Of a stretch of DNA of 64,000 nucleotides, positions 38,000 to 51,900 are shown in pieces. Both the position numbers and the translations under genes were made by a program. The stretch is from Microcebus murinus. Its lineage: Eukaryota; Chordata; Mammalia; Primates; Cheirogaleidae. How positions within the stretch are numbered: position 1 is the first letter of the stretch; each line of letters starts with the position of its first letter. The stretch spans positions 86,807,001 to 86,871,000 of the forward strand of contig NC_134106.1 in assembly GCF_040939455.1 (NCBI RefSeq). Reading direction: 5' to 3'. The notes beneath the pieces were generated by a model. The model ran no database searches, had not been told where the DNA came from, and was given only the letters and a program-made list of their open reading frames with translations.

Positions 38000-39545
38000 C
38001 TGAGTAGCTTGAGTCCTCAGTGGTTCTGCCTTTAGCAGTTACCTGTAGTTTCCCATTGGCATTTACTTTTTGACGTGGCAGGACTAAGTGGGGCCCACTA
38101 AATCCCCTGGGTACCAAACCTGGTCCTCTTCCATCCCCAGTGCCCAGTGCCAACCCTGCGTTCCCTTGGAGATTGGGATGTTTTGCCCAACCAGCCCAGT
38201 CGCTCCCCTTCTCTCTCTGCCTGTTGACTCTGGTATGGAATCAGACCTCAGCATGCGAGTCAGTGGGAATGCTGTTGCTTCCTCTGGCAAAGTGTTTTCT
38301 CCTTGGCAACCAAGACCTCTGCACCTCCAGAAATCAGGTTTCCAAAGTTGAAAGCAGATTATTAGGTAATAGTGGGGGATTCACTGCCATTTCCACCCTT
38401 TTATTCCTGGACCTGTGGCTTCCTTCTGTGGAAGAAATCACACCACATATTGCTCTCTGGCTCAAAGCGTCTGGTAGGCCAGCACCCCAGGCTTGTCTTC
38501 CAGCCACTTCCATAACTGAGTATATGTGTGTATATAAGACTGGACTCAAACAGGTTCAGAAGGTACAAGCATTGAGTGGGTGACCCAGAGTCTCATGACT
38601 CCTGCTGCGTTGCTCTCCCCAACCTGAGGTCCCATGGAAGCTCCTTATGACCATACGTGGCAGGGGTGTTAAAACTTGGGTCTAGTTTACAAATGGACAG
38701 ACACAACATGTCGGCACCAACAAGAAATGGACTGCTGTTGGATTAGGCACCTCTCGAGGGTGGCCCTGAAGGACAGTGGTGAAGTGAAATCTTCCCAGCA
38801 AGTAAAACTTTGGCTGCTTTGCCTAAAAGGAGAGGTAGTCAGAGAGGAGGATCTGCACTGATCATAGCCACTGGCTAATGATATGGCTGCTTGGATGGCA
38901 CAAGCAGCCTGAACACAATTGGAAGATTTAGGACGAGGATGTCTGGGAAGGCTTCTGAGCTCTCAAAGTGGGCAGAGCATGATGATGCTTGTCCTGTACG
39001 ATTGTTTGCCAGTGGCATCCACAGCAGAGGAGACTTTTAGAATTCAGGTGCACAAGATGACAGTAAGGGTGAATATATTACCTCCCTTCTATCCCCAGCT
39101 TGCTCCATGGCACGTGTGCAAAGCGGCCATGGCAACAGGGATGAAGGCTGTACATGGGCTCAGCAACACAGCCCACCCCTCACCAAGGCTGATGTGACTG
39201 TTGCCACTGCTGGGCGCCACCCTGCACTGGCAGAAGCCAACACTTCTTCCCCAACACGACACCATTTCCAAGAGCAGGGTGCTGGGCGGCCATCTCCGTG
39301 GTAGTAAGTTGATGACATTAGATGTCTTTCCATCATGGAGGAGCAGGCAATTGTCTTCACTACAAGGGACAACTATTCAGGCTGTGGATTTGTTTTCCTT
39401 GCCTGCAAGGCTTCTGCAGGCACCACCATCCATGGACTTAATATTTTATGTGCCATCACGGTCGCCTGAAAGACCTTGCTCTGGCGAAGGGCCTCTTACA
39501 CACCAAAGGGATTAAGGTGTTTTGCACTTGATGGTGCAGTCCTGC
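38000..39545 (+). pseudogene. Decayed ERVL-type pol segment (RNase H to integrase)
   Basis: From about 38660 the order of sequence blocks fits the ERVL (HERV-L-like) pol gene: an RNase H part ('gtttacaaatggacagacac' through 'cactgatcatagccactggc'), then an integrase part ('ggctcagcaacacagcccac', 'tcaccaaggctgatgtgact', 'accaccatccatggacttaa'). All frames are interrupted by stops and small indels and none exceeds about 105 codons, so it is inactive. The region at 38000-38660 is linked only by position and is less certain. No envelope gene would be expected in ERVL. Confidence 0.65.
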
Positions 39546-40900
39546 TGCAGCTACACAGCCAGGCAGCCTGGGGGTCAGACAGCAACCTGCTCCTGGCGGC
39601 AATTTGAGCATCTGGTGTCCTGTGGTCAAGCTTCTAGTCTCTGCCAGAGCCCGGCAGGAAGCCAGAGTGGCATAATTACAGTCATCTGCAGGACATGGTG
39701 TGGGTTTGCTCTAACTGGTAGAACATAACGATGTTTTGGTTTTCCAGAGATTAGTGTCAACATACATTTAGTGCTAAATAAGTCCCTAAAAGTCTTGGTA
39801 TTTCCCTTTCCCAAATACAGTTACCTTGTGACTGGCAAATGGCTTCAAGTCCCTTAGGGGAGGGCTTGGAGGCAGATCTATAGAATACTGTGTTCCTGAC
39901 AGGACTCAAGATTCTTTCCTAAGGAGAAATGGCTTCCTCTCCCGCAAAGGGCCAGTGCCCTGTGAGCTCGCAAAGATCTGGGAACTGACAGAGAAACAAC
40001 TGCCTTTTGTGGTTACTCAACTCAGTGTCTGCAGACTAGAACCAGAATTTCTCTGCTTATATCGATTAATGCGTTAGGAGGGTTTCCATTTGTTCCATTT
40101 CAGGAGTAGCTGTGATCCCTGTTGTTTAGCTGGCTTTCTCATGTTCCTAAGTTTTTGAACTCCCTTCTGGACATTATGCCAGAGAGGTTCTGGCCTCCCT
40201 ATTTTGTTACATGTAATCCGCTGTTGGGCCTCACTTTCAGTCTGCCCACCAGGCAGACCATCAGGGCCCCTCTCAGGTAGCACATCATATCCAGAGTCTT
40301 GGATAATGATGTCTCTCTCAATAAATGTAATCTAGTCCAATATCCTATCCCATCTCGAGCTCTTGTGGATATACACAGCAAAACTGTGCGGTCGTTTTGA
40401 TGCACAAGCCATCTCCTCTAGGAACAGACCCAGGATGCACACATCTGACTCTGTGCATCCGAAAGTAATGAGCAGAGGTGATGATATGTCTTCAGGAAAA
40501 TAGGTGCATCCTTGCAAGGCAATTGTCCCAGGCGAGATCTTTGAGCAATAATGGTGAGCGGCCTCAGACAGTGTGGAAGAGGATGTTTCTTCTGCTGGTT
40601 TGGATGTCTTGGTGAATCTGGGGTTCAGGATTTTCAGATTCTTACAAATCCATCCAAATGTCCCCATCTCAATCTCAAGGTCCCTCTCCCCCTACTAACA
40701 ATGCTATATATAACCTTAGCATAAGAGACCTGACAAAGCTGAAGGTTGAACTTACCTTGCAGTTTGGAAGCCTGCAAAACTAGATTTGGTGTTGCTGCTT
40801 GTGATATTGAGATCAGAAATCCTGTTAGCATCACTACTACAATGGCAGTTGTTAGTGTCAAGCGATGCCTTGACCTGAGCTAAGAGGTTAAGGCCCTGAG
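39546..40900. other. Possible further ERVL/MaLR internal remnant
   Basis: Follows the pol segment without a break. Open stretches on the minus strand (40332-40667 and 40634-40861) are longer than chance suggests and could belong to a retroviral internal region in the opposite direction, implying rearrangement or a second element. This is a weak call. Confidence 0.3.
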
Positions 40901-41940
40901 CTTACCTTTTCTTTTTCCTTGTAAGCTCTGTAGTGCAACATGAAGTAGCCAGTCCTTCATCATTACTGCCATACTCATCAAGCACAGCAGCAACTTAGTG
41001 TCCCAAAGCCTTGCTGTCCACTGGCCTTTCACCGCAAGCAAGCAAAGATGACAGCATACGTCTTTGTGATGTCATAGAATTGATAGAGCTCATCACTGCT
41101 CAAGTAGCTAAGCAATCCCAGAATTCCTGGGACCACTTTTGGCATCAAGAAGTATGTCAGTCATGGCAGGGAATGCTTTGAGACCAGACAGATGATATTC
41201 TAGTATGGTAATGGGGTGCAAAGTCTATACCCCATTGCCAAGCTACTAGCTGTGTGATCTTGTAATGTTGCATAATCTCCCCTGGGTGTTCTCATTTCTA
41301 AAGGGCAGGTGATTGTGTTTCCCTGTCCCACCACATCCTGCCATGTGGACACAAACCATGGATCTCCACTTCCCCCACTTCCCTTCATAGTTCTATGCAA
41401 CCAGGGGGATGTCAGACCATGGCTGATGGACCGCTGGCCATGAAGGCTCTGCCTAGATAGAGAAACTGGTTAAACAATCCAGTCTCTCATTTGGGAATTA
41501 GAATGGGTAAGGCCTGCAAGTTCCCTGGGTTTGGGAAAGTTTTAGGGCCATGGATGAGCTGGTGAAGAAGCAGAGGTGACTTATTCAAGGAGGAGAAGGT
41601 TAGAGAAGAGAAGGAAGAACAAACTGGGAGGGGAAGGGACCAGGGAGAAGGAGCAGAGAGTGAGGCCTCTTTGGAGGGTTAGTCCCTGCCTTGGTGCATG
41701 GTGTTCTGTCCTGTCTCCTCACCTGGGTCCCTGAGGGGCCCCTTCATCTTTATTCAAAAGCAAAAACAACAAAACAAAACCCTCCCTTTCACTTATACTG
41801 TTTGTATGTTCTCTTTCCCTTAAAGCCAAAAGATCTTGCTCTGGGAACAAAAATAACACATCTGGTACATTGTTGTGAGTATTAAATGAGGCAGTTTGTA
41901 TGAAAGCCTGGTGTACTGTGGGGAAAAAACAAACGAAAAA
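40901..41940. other. Intergenic, nothing assigned
   Basis: No feature recognised. Confidence 0.4.
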
Positions 41941-41944
41941 ACTT

Positions 41945-42075
41945 GTTTTCAGAATCAGATGGCTTAGGGTTCAAATTCTGGGTCTACCACTTATTATGAG
42001 TCTGGTCTTGGGCAGCTTCACCTCCCTGTGACTCAGTTTCCTCAATTATAAAATGAAGGTAATAATTCCATTTAG
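41945..42075 (+). repeat. MIR SINE
   Basis: 'agatggcttagggttcaaat', 'gtctaccacttattatgagt' and 'gactcagtttcctcaattat' give the MIR core in order. Confidence 0.8.
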
Positions 42076-42429
42076 AATGCCCTTCCAGATGTGTCAGTTT
42101 GGATTTGTAAACTCCCAACCCTTTTTCAAAGTCTCACTGAAATGACATCTCCACAAATCCTAAGTCCCTAAGGGGAGTCTACCTCTCTTGTCTGCCTCAG
42201 CAGACTGATCCTATTCTGTCCATACAATTCTGATTTATGCACCTGCCTTATCTGTGCTACCACTCCAAGAGCATCTGCAATCAAGGGCCATGTTCAATCA
42301 CCCATTATCCCAATGGGGTGCGGCAGAGAGCCTCTCAGTGAGGAGGTCCCAGATAAATGTTTCTTCAATTGGTGGAGCATATACTGTCCATTTTAGCCAC
42401 ATTCTTTTAATTTACAACTCCTTTTCTTT

Positions 42430-42510
42430 TCTTTTCTTTTTTTTTGTTACAGAGTGTCACTCTCTTGCCTGGGCTAGAGTGCCCTGGTGTCAGCCTAGCT
42501 CACAGCAATA
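42430..42510 (-). mobile_element. Short Alu fragment, antisense
   Basis: Only the 3' portion is left ('agagtgtcactctcttgcct', 'gtgtcagcctagctcacagc'). Flanks 'acaactccttttct' and 'acaacttcttttct' look like a target duplication, so the copy was truncated at insertion. Confidence 0.82.
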
Positions 42511-43620
42511 CAACTTCTTTTCTGAACAGTAAAATTCCAAAGGAAGTCCAGACTGACTTTAGGTGCTTATCATATACAGTAATTTCTGAAATGTGTCCCA
42601 GGTGATAGTTAGCAATTATAAAATTAATTTTCCCTTTTGCATTAATGAATGTCATGTGAGTATTCTGACTTCTTCAACGAAAATTTTAGTGAATGCAGAG
42701 TAAGGGCTCAAGAATGGAAAAAGATAAAGCACGGTCTATTGTGATTCTGTTAAGATAATGGAAAAAATCTGGAAAAAGTGGGATGATTTATAGGAGATAT
42801 CAAGATCCCCCAATGGAGAAGAGAAAAAATGCAGATGGTAAAAATTAACTACAGGATGGGAAGGATGTTTTAACCTATTTTTTTTTAATAGTGGGGCCAA
42901 GAAGACCCATATGATTGGAAAGATGAAATCATTTCAGGTAAATTAGAAACAACTTCTGTATTTCCTGAATTTGTGAATGGCCCCAACCTAGACGTCACCT
43001 GCGTGGGGAATGGTTAATGAGCGTGCTCTGCTGGGGGCATGCAGACATCCCTGCATTTCAACATGCCAGACAGCTGTTTGTGAAGCAGAATTGGGACACT
43101 CCCAACAATGTTCTCTGCATTCCCATAGGAAGAAAATTATACAAGTGTGCTGACTGAAGTCCAACTTAAAATAAATATTTAAATTGGTTATAAATTCCTG
43201 TTCAGTGGAGTTTAACTATGAATACGACTGGTGTCTTTACTAAGGGTGAGGAAGGAGCAATACATCCCCTGAAGGGAACTGAATTGACTCAAAGCTCCAA
43301 AGACATGAATTAGCTGAGATTGTCGTTAGTTAGTTATTCGTTGTGGAGATCTCACCTCAAGTTCAAAACATTCAATTAGCTCATGGTATATAAGCTGAGT
43401 CTCATTTTCTCCCTCAATATAATGATTTCATTGTTAATAGACATAAATCAGAATCACAGTATTTTCTTCATTTAAACAAACCACCATGATATCTAGAGAT
43501 AAGAAAGATCCTTTTAGAATAAGGTTGAGTCATAGTGGAAGGATCTTATTAAAGCCATTCAAAGATTGACAAATGACAGCAGTGATATCCCAAGAAGGAA
43601 ATTAGATAACAAAATCTCAT
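42511..43620. other. Intergenic, nothing assigned
   Basis: No exon, RNA gene or repeat recognised. Confidence 0.45.
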
Positions 43621-44285
43621 AAGCTCAAATAGTACCCTGGTGGCCTTGGCTCAATGGGAGCTCTGTCTTCTGATGGGGGTGTGCTGGGATTTGCCCAGGA
43701 CTGCAGGTGAGTATGGTCAGGGCTCACAGCAGGGGCTGGGACAGATGGTGGGCTGGGGGTGGGGTAGGACAGCCCCTGCAGCAGGTGCTGAGAAGAAAGA
43801 AGGTTTTGTCTGGCAGACACATTGTCTGCCCAGGGTCAGAGCAGAAGGGGCCCCCGGATGAGGTTGCAGGGCTCATGTGAGGGGAAGCAGAGAGGCCAGG
43901 AACCTTGAATGAGGGGCTGTCTGCAGGCCCCAGTGCTCCATACCTAGGAGGACAATGACAGCCAAGCACAGCTCCAGTCTGGAGGGCTGAAGTTCTGGGC
44001 AGATTAGTTGAACAGGACACTCGGGCCAGACCATAGCCCAGGAATGAGAATTGGGGCCCCCGGCGGGACTGAGTCTCAGGTACAAGCAGAGACCCAGATG
44101 GCTAAACTGAGGCACAAGATGGGGGCCTAGATTGGGCAGCAGGAGCTTAGTCCTTGTCTCAGGCTGGGATTGGTTCCAGGAAACCAAAGGGAGGAAGAGC
44201 TGAGCCTATAGGAAGGGATCAAGTGGCTGCCAGGCAGAGAACAGAGGAGGAGCTGAGGGGTGAGAAGGGCTAGGCTGACGGGCCT
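43621..44285. other. GC-rich unassigned block
   Basis: Purine-rich and G+C-richer than its surroundings, with several overlapping frames of up to 104 codons. None has domain character. Confidence 0.4.
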
Positions 44286-44289
44286 GAGC

Positions 44290-44410
44290 AGAAGAGTGCT
44301 GGTTCTGTTTCTGTTACCAAATGACCTCAGACAAATCTCCTGGGACCTCATTTTCCTCTTCTGAAAAAGAGCAGTGATAACACCAGCACTTCCTAACAGT
44401 CTGAGTTAAG
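44290..44410 (+). repeat. MIR-like fragment
   Basis: 'ttctgttaccaaatgacctc', 'ggacctcattttcctcttct' and 'cttcctaacagtctgagtta' follow the MIR order. Confidence 0.55.
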
Positions 44411-45735
44411 GTCTCAATTCCCTTCCCTGGCTCCTTGCCATCCACCTGACCCTTGTGTATAGAGAAAGTGCTAGTTCAGTGTCTGTCTTTAGCTCTATTC
44501 TCTCATTATATGCTCTCTCCCTGGGTTCCCTCTACTCCCACAGCCTTGATCTCTGTCTGGACCTCAGTGTACTAGGTAGGCCTCCTGAGGTCAGTTAGGG
44601 CTGGCTTATCTGCTGTAACAGAGATTTGATAACTAGATAATGGCCTAACAAAATGAAAAGGTATTTCTTGCTCAGGTAAACAGCCCAAGGCCGTGCTAGG
44701 TGGGCAGAGGAACCCTATTCCATGCAGTCATTCAGGGACCCAGGTTTATGGAAGCTTTGACACCTTCATACACCTTCATACTTCCGCTGCCAAGCTAGTG
44801 GAAGGGGAAGAGGCATGAGGGAACATGCGTAGAAAGTTTTAAGGGCCAGGAATGGAAGTGACACATGCTCTCACATATATGCCACTGTCTAGATCAGTCA
44901 CGTGGCCACACCTAGCTGCAAGGAAGGCTGAGAAAGATAGACAGGGGCTAAGCCCAGAAAGTGGAGGACACAGGGCATGGTGAGTAGCTGGAATCTGCCA
45001 CATTCATCTTTGATTCCCAGCTATCTTCTGGATATATCCCTTGGCTGCCCCAGAGAAACCTCAAACTAAAGCTGTTCACAATCAAACTCATTAATGCCCC
45101 CAGTAAAACCTGCTCCTTCTATTCTATTCCTTTGTCTGTTAATGGTATAATAACCCACTCAGATGCCCAGCTACAAGCCTTTGAATAAACTTGACTTCTC
45201 CTTCTTCCCTGCATCCAACTTTCAGTAAGCTTTGGTGATGGCCATAAAGATGCACAGCTCGTGTCCCCTGCTGTGGGGACCACAAGTGATTGAAGGCCCC
45301 AGCTGCCGCCCTTCAGGATCTGTCTCTGGGCCTGCTCTGAGACCACCCTTCCCAGCTCATGATTGAGCACACATGCCATTCCTGCGAGATGTGGGGCTCC
45401 CTGCGAGGGAGACTGTCTTGGATCTGTGCTGAGCGTGAGCCTCTCCTCCCGTCCTTCCTTTCCTCTCCTTCACTGAACTCAGGCCTGCCTTGTGGTCTGC
45501 AGGCTCTAGCCATGTTCTCTGCTTCCCCCTTTGTCTTTCACATGTGTTTCCCTCAATACATCTCTTACAAACCAGTCTAACGTGTTGGCATCTCCTCTGA
45601 GGAGCTGACCTAAAGCAGTTTTCAAGTTGTCCTCTCTTTTCTATTTCCACCGCCCTCTCCCTTGTACCATTGCCAAAGCGCCCTAGTGGTCTCCCAGCCT
45701 CCAATCTGGTTCTCAAATAGTGCATCTATATTGTC
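44411..45735. other. Intergenic, probably decayed L2 in part
   Basis: The C/T-rich text near 45050-45700 leads into a clear L2 end and may be its upstream part. No exon is supported. Confidence 0.35.
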
Positions 45736-46290
45736 ACAATATAGATAGTAACATGTCACTCCCCTGATCGAAAGCCTTCAATCACTTCTACCTGCCAATT
45801 TCTTGGAACATCATTCAGAACCTTCACAGTCTCTGCTCAGCCTCACACCACCCACTGTCCTTCCCTCTCCCACGCCTGGATCGCTTGCTTTCCCCTGAAG
45901 GCACAGTGTTCCCACTCTGGGCTCCTCCCTCTACCAGAATGGCTTCCACCCATTTCTCATTCTATCAAAATCCTGTTCATACTAGTTCATTAGAGCCAGC
46001 TCAAACCCTCCTTAATCCTCAAAGACCTCTTCCTTCCCTCTTCTGGGCTCTCTCAGCACTGTGCACATACTTCTTATCTTGCATAACTTTATTGAAGTGT
46101 ATGTCTATCTCCTCCACTACCTGGGGAGCTTTGAAGGCAAGCATGGCACCTGTTTCATTCATCCATTCATTCCCCAGTTAATTATTGAGTGCCTACTATG
46201 CCCTAGTTCCTGTTCTGGGTGCTGGAAGTAGGTCAACAAAACGTAAAAATCCCTGCTCCCATGGGCTTCTTTCTTGCCTAGTGCTTTTGT
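45736..46290 (+). mobile_element. LINE-2 3' end
   Basis: 'gtcactcccctgatcgaaag', 'tccctctaccagaatggctt', 'ccagctcaaaccctccttaa' and 'ttattgagtgcctactatgc' follow L2 3' text in plus orientation. Confidence 0.68.
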
Positions 46291-47035
46291 ATATAGCAAG
46301 TACCTCACACTTTGCTAAATAACTGAGAAGGAACTCATCATTTTAAATCCCTTACTGATAAAATATAGAGCTGATGGCAATGCTGAAACTCACGACTATA
46401 TTAGGAGGACAAAATGGAATTATGGCTGGAACGTCTGTAGAAATTGCAGAAGAACTACACAAATGGAAGTGAATTTAGCTCCAATAAAGCCAGGAACACT
46501 TGAGGCAAGAGGTGTGAAGGCTGATAGAACATCCAAATTAAAGGGAACAGCCTCTGTGTTGAGGCTAACGCGAATCCACACGTCAGCAAAGGGACCGGAG
46601 GTGTCTAGGAATCGTTTCCAGAAATCACCCCTCCTCCCGTTGGCTCTGAGTGAGACGCTCTAATGAGACTGAGATGCCTCCCAAATGTCGCTGGGCAGCA
46701 GCCAACTAACGCGCAGTCATGGCCTCAGAGCTGGAAGGCGCTCAGGGTGAAAACCTCCCCAGAGACAGCCCTTCATCCTCTTCTGCCTGGACACCTCCAA
46801 AGTGAGCAGATTACTCTTCTGTAAAGCAGATTTCTTTGTTCTGTTGTTGGGCAGCACTAATTACATTTATTCCTCTTCTACTACATCTTAGATTTTACCC
46901 ATCCTTCCCATTGAACAAGATCTTTTTGCTTTATAGCAAAATGCCTTCACTATATTTCTGTAGAAATGATGCATATGTTATACAAATTTAAGCAATAATA
47001 TAAAGAAAAATTTAAATCACCTCAAGTCCTACCAT
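46291..47035. other. Intergenic, nothing assigned
   Basis: No feature recognised. Confidence 0.45.
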
Positions 47036-48215
47036 CCAGGAAAAACCTTTATGAATAATATATGGTGAACATCCTTACAAAAGTCTCTCAGTGCATACCT
47101 AAACATGGAGATAGAGAAAAATAAATGTACCAAATGAGATATCACAACCCTACTTTTTAATTTTATTATTTAAAAACTTTATATGGAAGTACAGCATACA
47201 TACAGAAAAGGGAAAAATCAAAACTGGAAATGCAATATTATCACAAAATGAATACATCTGTGTAAACTTCACTTAGGTCAAGAAACAGGACATTATCAGC
47301 ATCCTACAAGCTCCCCTCCTCTCCTGCACGAAAGTCCTAATCACTATTCCCTCCTTCTTCCTCAATACCACCGTCCAGACTTCTAACAGTATGGATTCAT
47401 TTTACCTTTCACTTTTTATAAAGAGAAATTAGGTGTTTTTTCTGGCTTCTTTGGCCTAAAGTTATGTTTGTAAGACATTCTCATTCTTGTGTCATATTCC
47501 ACCGTCACCACATTTGACCTATGCATTCAACCATCAATGGATATCTGCATTATTTCAGTTTGGAGCTATTATAAGGGATGCTATTATGGACATTCCTGTT
47601 CATATTTTGGTGTACACATGCACACATTTCTGTTAGGAATTACCCAGGAGTAGAATGTTGGGTCATAGAACATCCACATGCTCAACTTTAATCAGAAAAA
47701 GCTAAACAATCTTCCAAGGTAGTTGTACCAACTTACCTTGCTCTAACAGTCTATGTGAGTTCCAGGGATCCCCTAGTGCTGTCTACTTGTGAAATTGTCA
47801 GGTTTCCCCCCTTCATTTTAGCTATTCTGGGTGTGATGCTTATTGTGCTTTTTTTTTTCATTTTTTTTTTATTTCAGCATATTATGGGGGTACAAATGTT
47901 AAGGTTATGTATATTGTTCATCCCCCCTCCCCCTAGTCAGAGCTTCAAGCGTGCAATTTGCATTTCTCTGAAGATCAATGAGGTTGACTCTTTTTTCATG
48001 TCTTTGTTAGCCAATCAGGATAACTTTTTGTGAAGTACCTGTTCAAGTCTTTTGCTGAATTTTTCTACTGGTTTCTGTGTGCCTTTTTCTAATTGGTTAG
48101 TTAGGATTATGTTGCAAATACCTTTTCATATCCCATGGCTTTTCCTTTAACTTGTTTAGTGCTGTTTCTTGATGACAGCTTTTTATCTTATGGTTAGTGC
48201 GTACATCCTCTTCTA
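47036..48215 (-). mobile_element. Old L1, antisense, interrupted by a younger L1 tail
   Basis: 'attccaccgtcaccacattt', 'ccatcaatggatatctgcat', 'agctattataagggatgcta', 'caggagtagaatgttgggtc' and, after an insertion, 'caatttgcatttctctgaag' and 'gccaatcaggataac' region read as the reverse strand of an L1M ORF2 end/3'UTR. A 5'-truncated young L1 sits at 47850-47952. Confidence 0.72.
47850..47952 (-). mobile_element. Short L1 3'-end insertion, strepsirrhine type
   Basis: After a T tract, 'attatgggggtacaaatgtt', 'tatattgttcatcccccctc' and 'agtcagagcttcaag' repeat the sequence at 15206-15345. It splits the older L1. Confidence 0.75.
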
Positions 48216-48594
48216 AACAATAAAGATTGGGAGTAATTGTGCTTGAGTTTAACAGAAAAGAAGCTGAAGTAAAATTGAAGGAATTGTTGAATTTCAGGTA
48301 AATATTTCCTCACCATAAAAAATACTAGTTTCTTGCTTTATTTCACTTCTAGCTAAAAAAAATAAATAAATAAAAAAAAATACTAGTTTCTAAAATAACA
48401 TGATAAAATTAATGAAAGGGTTTATGAAAAACATGACTAGGAAGCAGTTATTTTGAAATGTGTTTCAATTTCAGATAGCATCTACTAACTCCTTGTTATG
48501 AATCAGATTAACATTGTCACATTTCCTCTTTCCTACTCTCTCCTAGCCTCCTGAGTTTGCTAGCTTTACACCGTCAAGATTTACATTTTATTCT
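48216..48594. other. Intergenic, nothing assigned
   Basis: AT-rich, with a short internal repeat of 'aaaatactagtttct' (about 48318 and 48379). Confidence 0.45.
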
Positions 48595-48924
<330 letters not shown>

Positions 48925-48942
48925 CAGATTTACATTTTATTC

Positions 48943-51900
48943 GGAAACCACAATTTCTACCATAGTCTGGGCCTAACTCTGCTTACACGGCACCATTTCT
49001 CTTCACCAATCTTTTCCCCACGGCTTCTCCCTCCCTTTACTTCTCAATTTGCTTCATCTCTTGGGTGGCTAGACTTTATTTTCAAGTATGTTTTGAAGGG
49101 CCCTTGGGAGCTGTTTCCCTCTGATCCTGGAGAATGTTTGTTCGAGGGACAACCTGGCAAGGTAGGAAGTACATGGGCAGGGCCGCCGTGTGTGAAGGCG
49201 TCAGTATGCCTTCCTGACAGTGAGGAAGCAGCCCTCTGGCTTACAAGTCCTGTGAGTCTGAGTTAATATACCCCTGACACCTCCCTTCTCGAGGCACTGA
49301 GAACACCTGTTCCCGAATCTGCAGAGGCCAAGGCCAGACCCTGAGAGGAGACAGAAACCGTGAGATCTGAAGGTGTCAGCTGGAACCTGGGGCCTTCCTT
49401 CCTCATCCTCCTTGCCTGCCTCTCTCTGCTGAGGGTTGGTCTGTTTGACAGCTGTAAGCAGGACAATCCCAGGCGGCCCTGGCCTGAGGGCCATTCCGTT
49501 CTCCACCCCTGGGTGCCTCTGGGAGGACTCTGGAGAGCTGTTGTTAAGTTTCACTTCCAGATGGCCTATTTGGTTCCCATAGGAACAGAGGGGTGAGTGG
49601 GTCACTGTGATTCTGTGATCAATGAGGAAGACTGGACTTAGGTACCCAAGTGGTCCATGCAGTTATTCTTTCAACACGCACTGACATACCAGGTGGTTCC
49701 TCGTGTGTAAGAGCTGTCAGAGTCTTGCTTTCTGTGTGCAGGGCTCATGAGACGTCTTTTCCAACAAGCTGGAAGGACCAGAGACAAATAACCCCAGGTG
49801 GCCCTTGCTGGCCCTTCCCAGAGGCCTGAGCCCGCCTGCTAGGGCCATTGCCTTGCATCCTACTACCACCCACAGGGCCTGGGGGTGTGGGGGAAAATGG
49901 AAGCCAGTCTCCCCTCCTTAGCATCTTCTTCGCCCTTTAAAGGGCAGCCTTTCCCTCCCCATCTGCCACCTCCACACTGGATGTGCTCTGGGCCCTTCCT
50001 CACCACCCAGTAAGTAAGTCACTTTGCAGAATGCAATGGAATTATTGTCCTGAAAGCAGAAGCAGGGACTCCCACTGTGTCTGAGTGCAGGTAGACACAC
50101 AGAACACACCGGTTCCGCAGGGGTGGGCTGTTCCATGCTGTCAAGCAGATTTCTACCTGTTCAGCACTTGGGGTAGAAGAGTTGGTTTTGCCCTGAGTGC
50201 TGAGATGATCTCAGAGCAGACGCGGGAGGCAGGCCACCACAGGCCCAGGAAACGCCAGCTGGGGGAGGAGCCCTGAACTCCCTGAGGGAAGGAGAGTAGG
50301 CATTTTTTTTCTCCCCAAAATAAGGAGGCAAGCAAGATACTAACAGTGCAAGTACTTTCCAAACTCTGAGGCAGGCGAGACAGCATGATGTGTTAGTTTC
50401 TGCAAGGTTCAATCCTTTTGTGAGCTCTGGGCAAGAATACACACTTAGACTTTATTCTTGAGAGACAGAAATGGCTTTCTTTTTGGTGTCTGTCTTTCTG
50501 TCTCTATCTGTTCATCCATCCATCCATCCATCTGTCATCTACTTGAGGTCACAGCCCCACTTGTAAAGGTAGATCGAGCCATCCTAGTGTGAGATTTGCA
50601 TTTGAGAAAAGCATGTGGTTGTCTTTTTCAGAAGATATTATAGGATGTCATCCAGGAGGTTTTCCACCCCTGCCCCACTCCTTGCTAAATGGGGACTAAT
50701 TCCCTATTTTTGGAGGCTTGGCCTGGATCTGCACATGGTCCTTTGCTCCGGTGGCTTTGGCTGGAGCTCATCTCTTTGGTACCTCCTCATGTTTCCTCCT
50801 GCAGGCGTTTGCTTGGGCGTTGCCTTCTCAGGGTACTTTCCCCAACTCCCCAGACAGGGTTGGAAGTGCCTCCTCTCACCTTGCTCACAGGACAGCCAGG
50901 CACCAGCAGGGTCCCACCATTCCTTCAGATCTGGGCAGGACCCACCCCGATCCCATTACCCAGCTACCCAGACTGGAGCAGCACCTTGCCCAGGAGTTCT
51001 CTGTATTTTGGGGGCAGGGTGATCAAGGTCATCTTTGTACCAATTTCCCCCCTTGGCCAAGCTGTACTTTCTTCTGTATCCACAGCTGTTTCTTTATCTC
51101 TGCCCTGGCATCAGCCAATAGGAGTCCTCCTCATTGATCTCTCCTTCCCCGGTAACAGTGAACAGAATTCTGCTCGGAGCCCAGAATGTTTACTGAAGCT
51201 TTACAGGTCACTGGAGGTGCTTTTAAAAGCAAAACACTTAAAATCCACGCCACTCTTCCGAGGGTGCTCCAGCCAGCATTCCCCACCGCCGGCCACCTGT
51301 CCAGGTCCTGCCTTCTCTTCCCCTGTCCTTCAGGAACTCCAACCCCTAACCCTTCTCTCTGACAGCATCCATGCTCTGTGTGCCCAACTGTCATGACCCA
51401 GAAGTTTATAAAGTTATTTTCCTGAATAAAGCCGGTGCCCTCCTGATAAAGAACTCTGGCATCATCTGTTTAGATGAGACAGTTTTTTTCTTACATTGGC
51501 ATCTTCCAAACTGTTTCTGTACCTCACTCTAATGCAGGCTGGACTCTCACTGAAGGCAGAGGCAGATATTTGGGTCTGTGTATTCCCAGCACCTGGCAAG
51601 GAGACTGGCAGGCTCTCACATGTCACCAGAGCACACAACTGGGACCCAAGGAGGGGAGTGAAACTAGCCATTGGGTGGCAAAACAGGCCATCCAACAACT
51701 GTGGTTCCAGTAGCTGGAGGGTCGCAGCAGCCAGCCTGTTGCTAGGAGATGATGGGCTTTCAGGAGGGATGTGCAGTGTTGCTTAGCAACATCTCTCCAC
51801 GGCCCTATCACTCAGAACAGACAGGACCAAACAATTCGTACGGCAAGGGTCTTTTGACCTATTTCAGGGAAAAATAGGTGAGATCTTTCCTTTAATCTCA

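Noticed and set aside
50689..51396. 235-codon open frame, the longest outside SOWAHC
   Set aside because: No domain, no signal or membrane segment pattern, odd composition (Leu/Pro/Ser-rich translation of GC-rich DNA), overlapped by two other long frames; typical of chance in GC-rich sequence.
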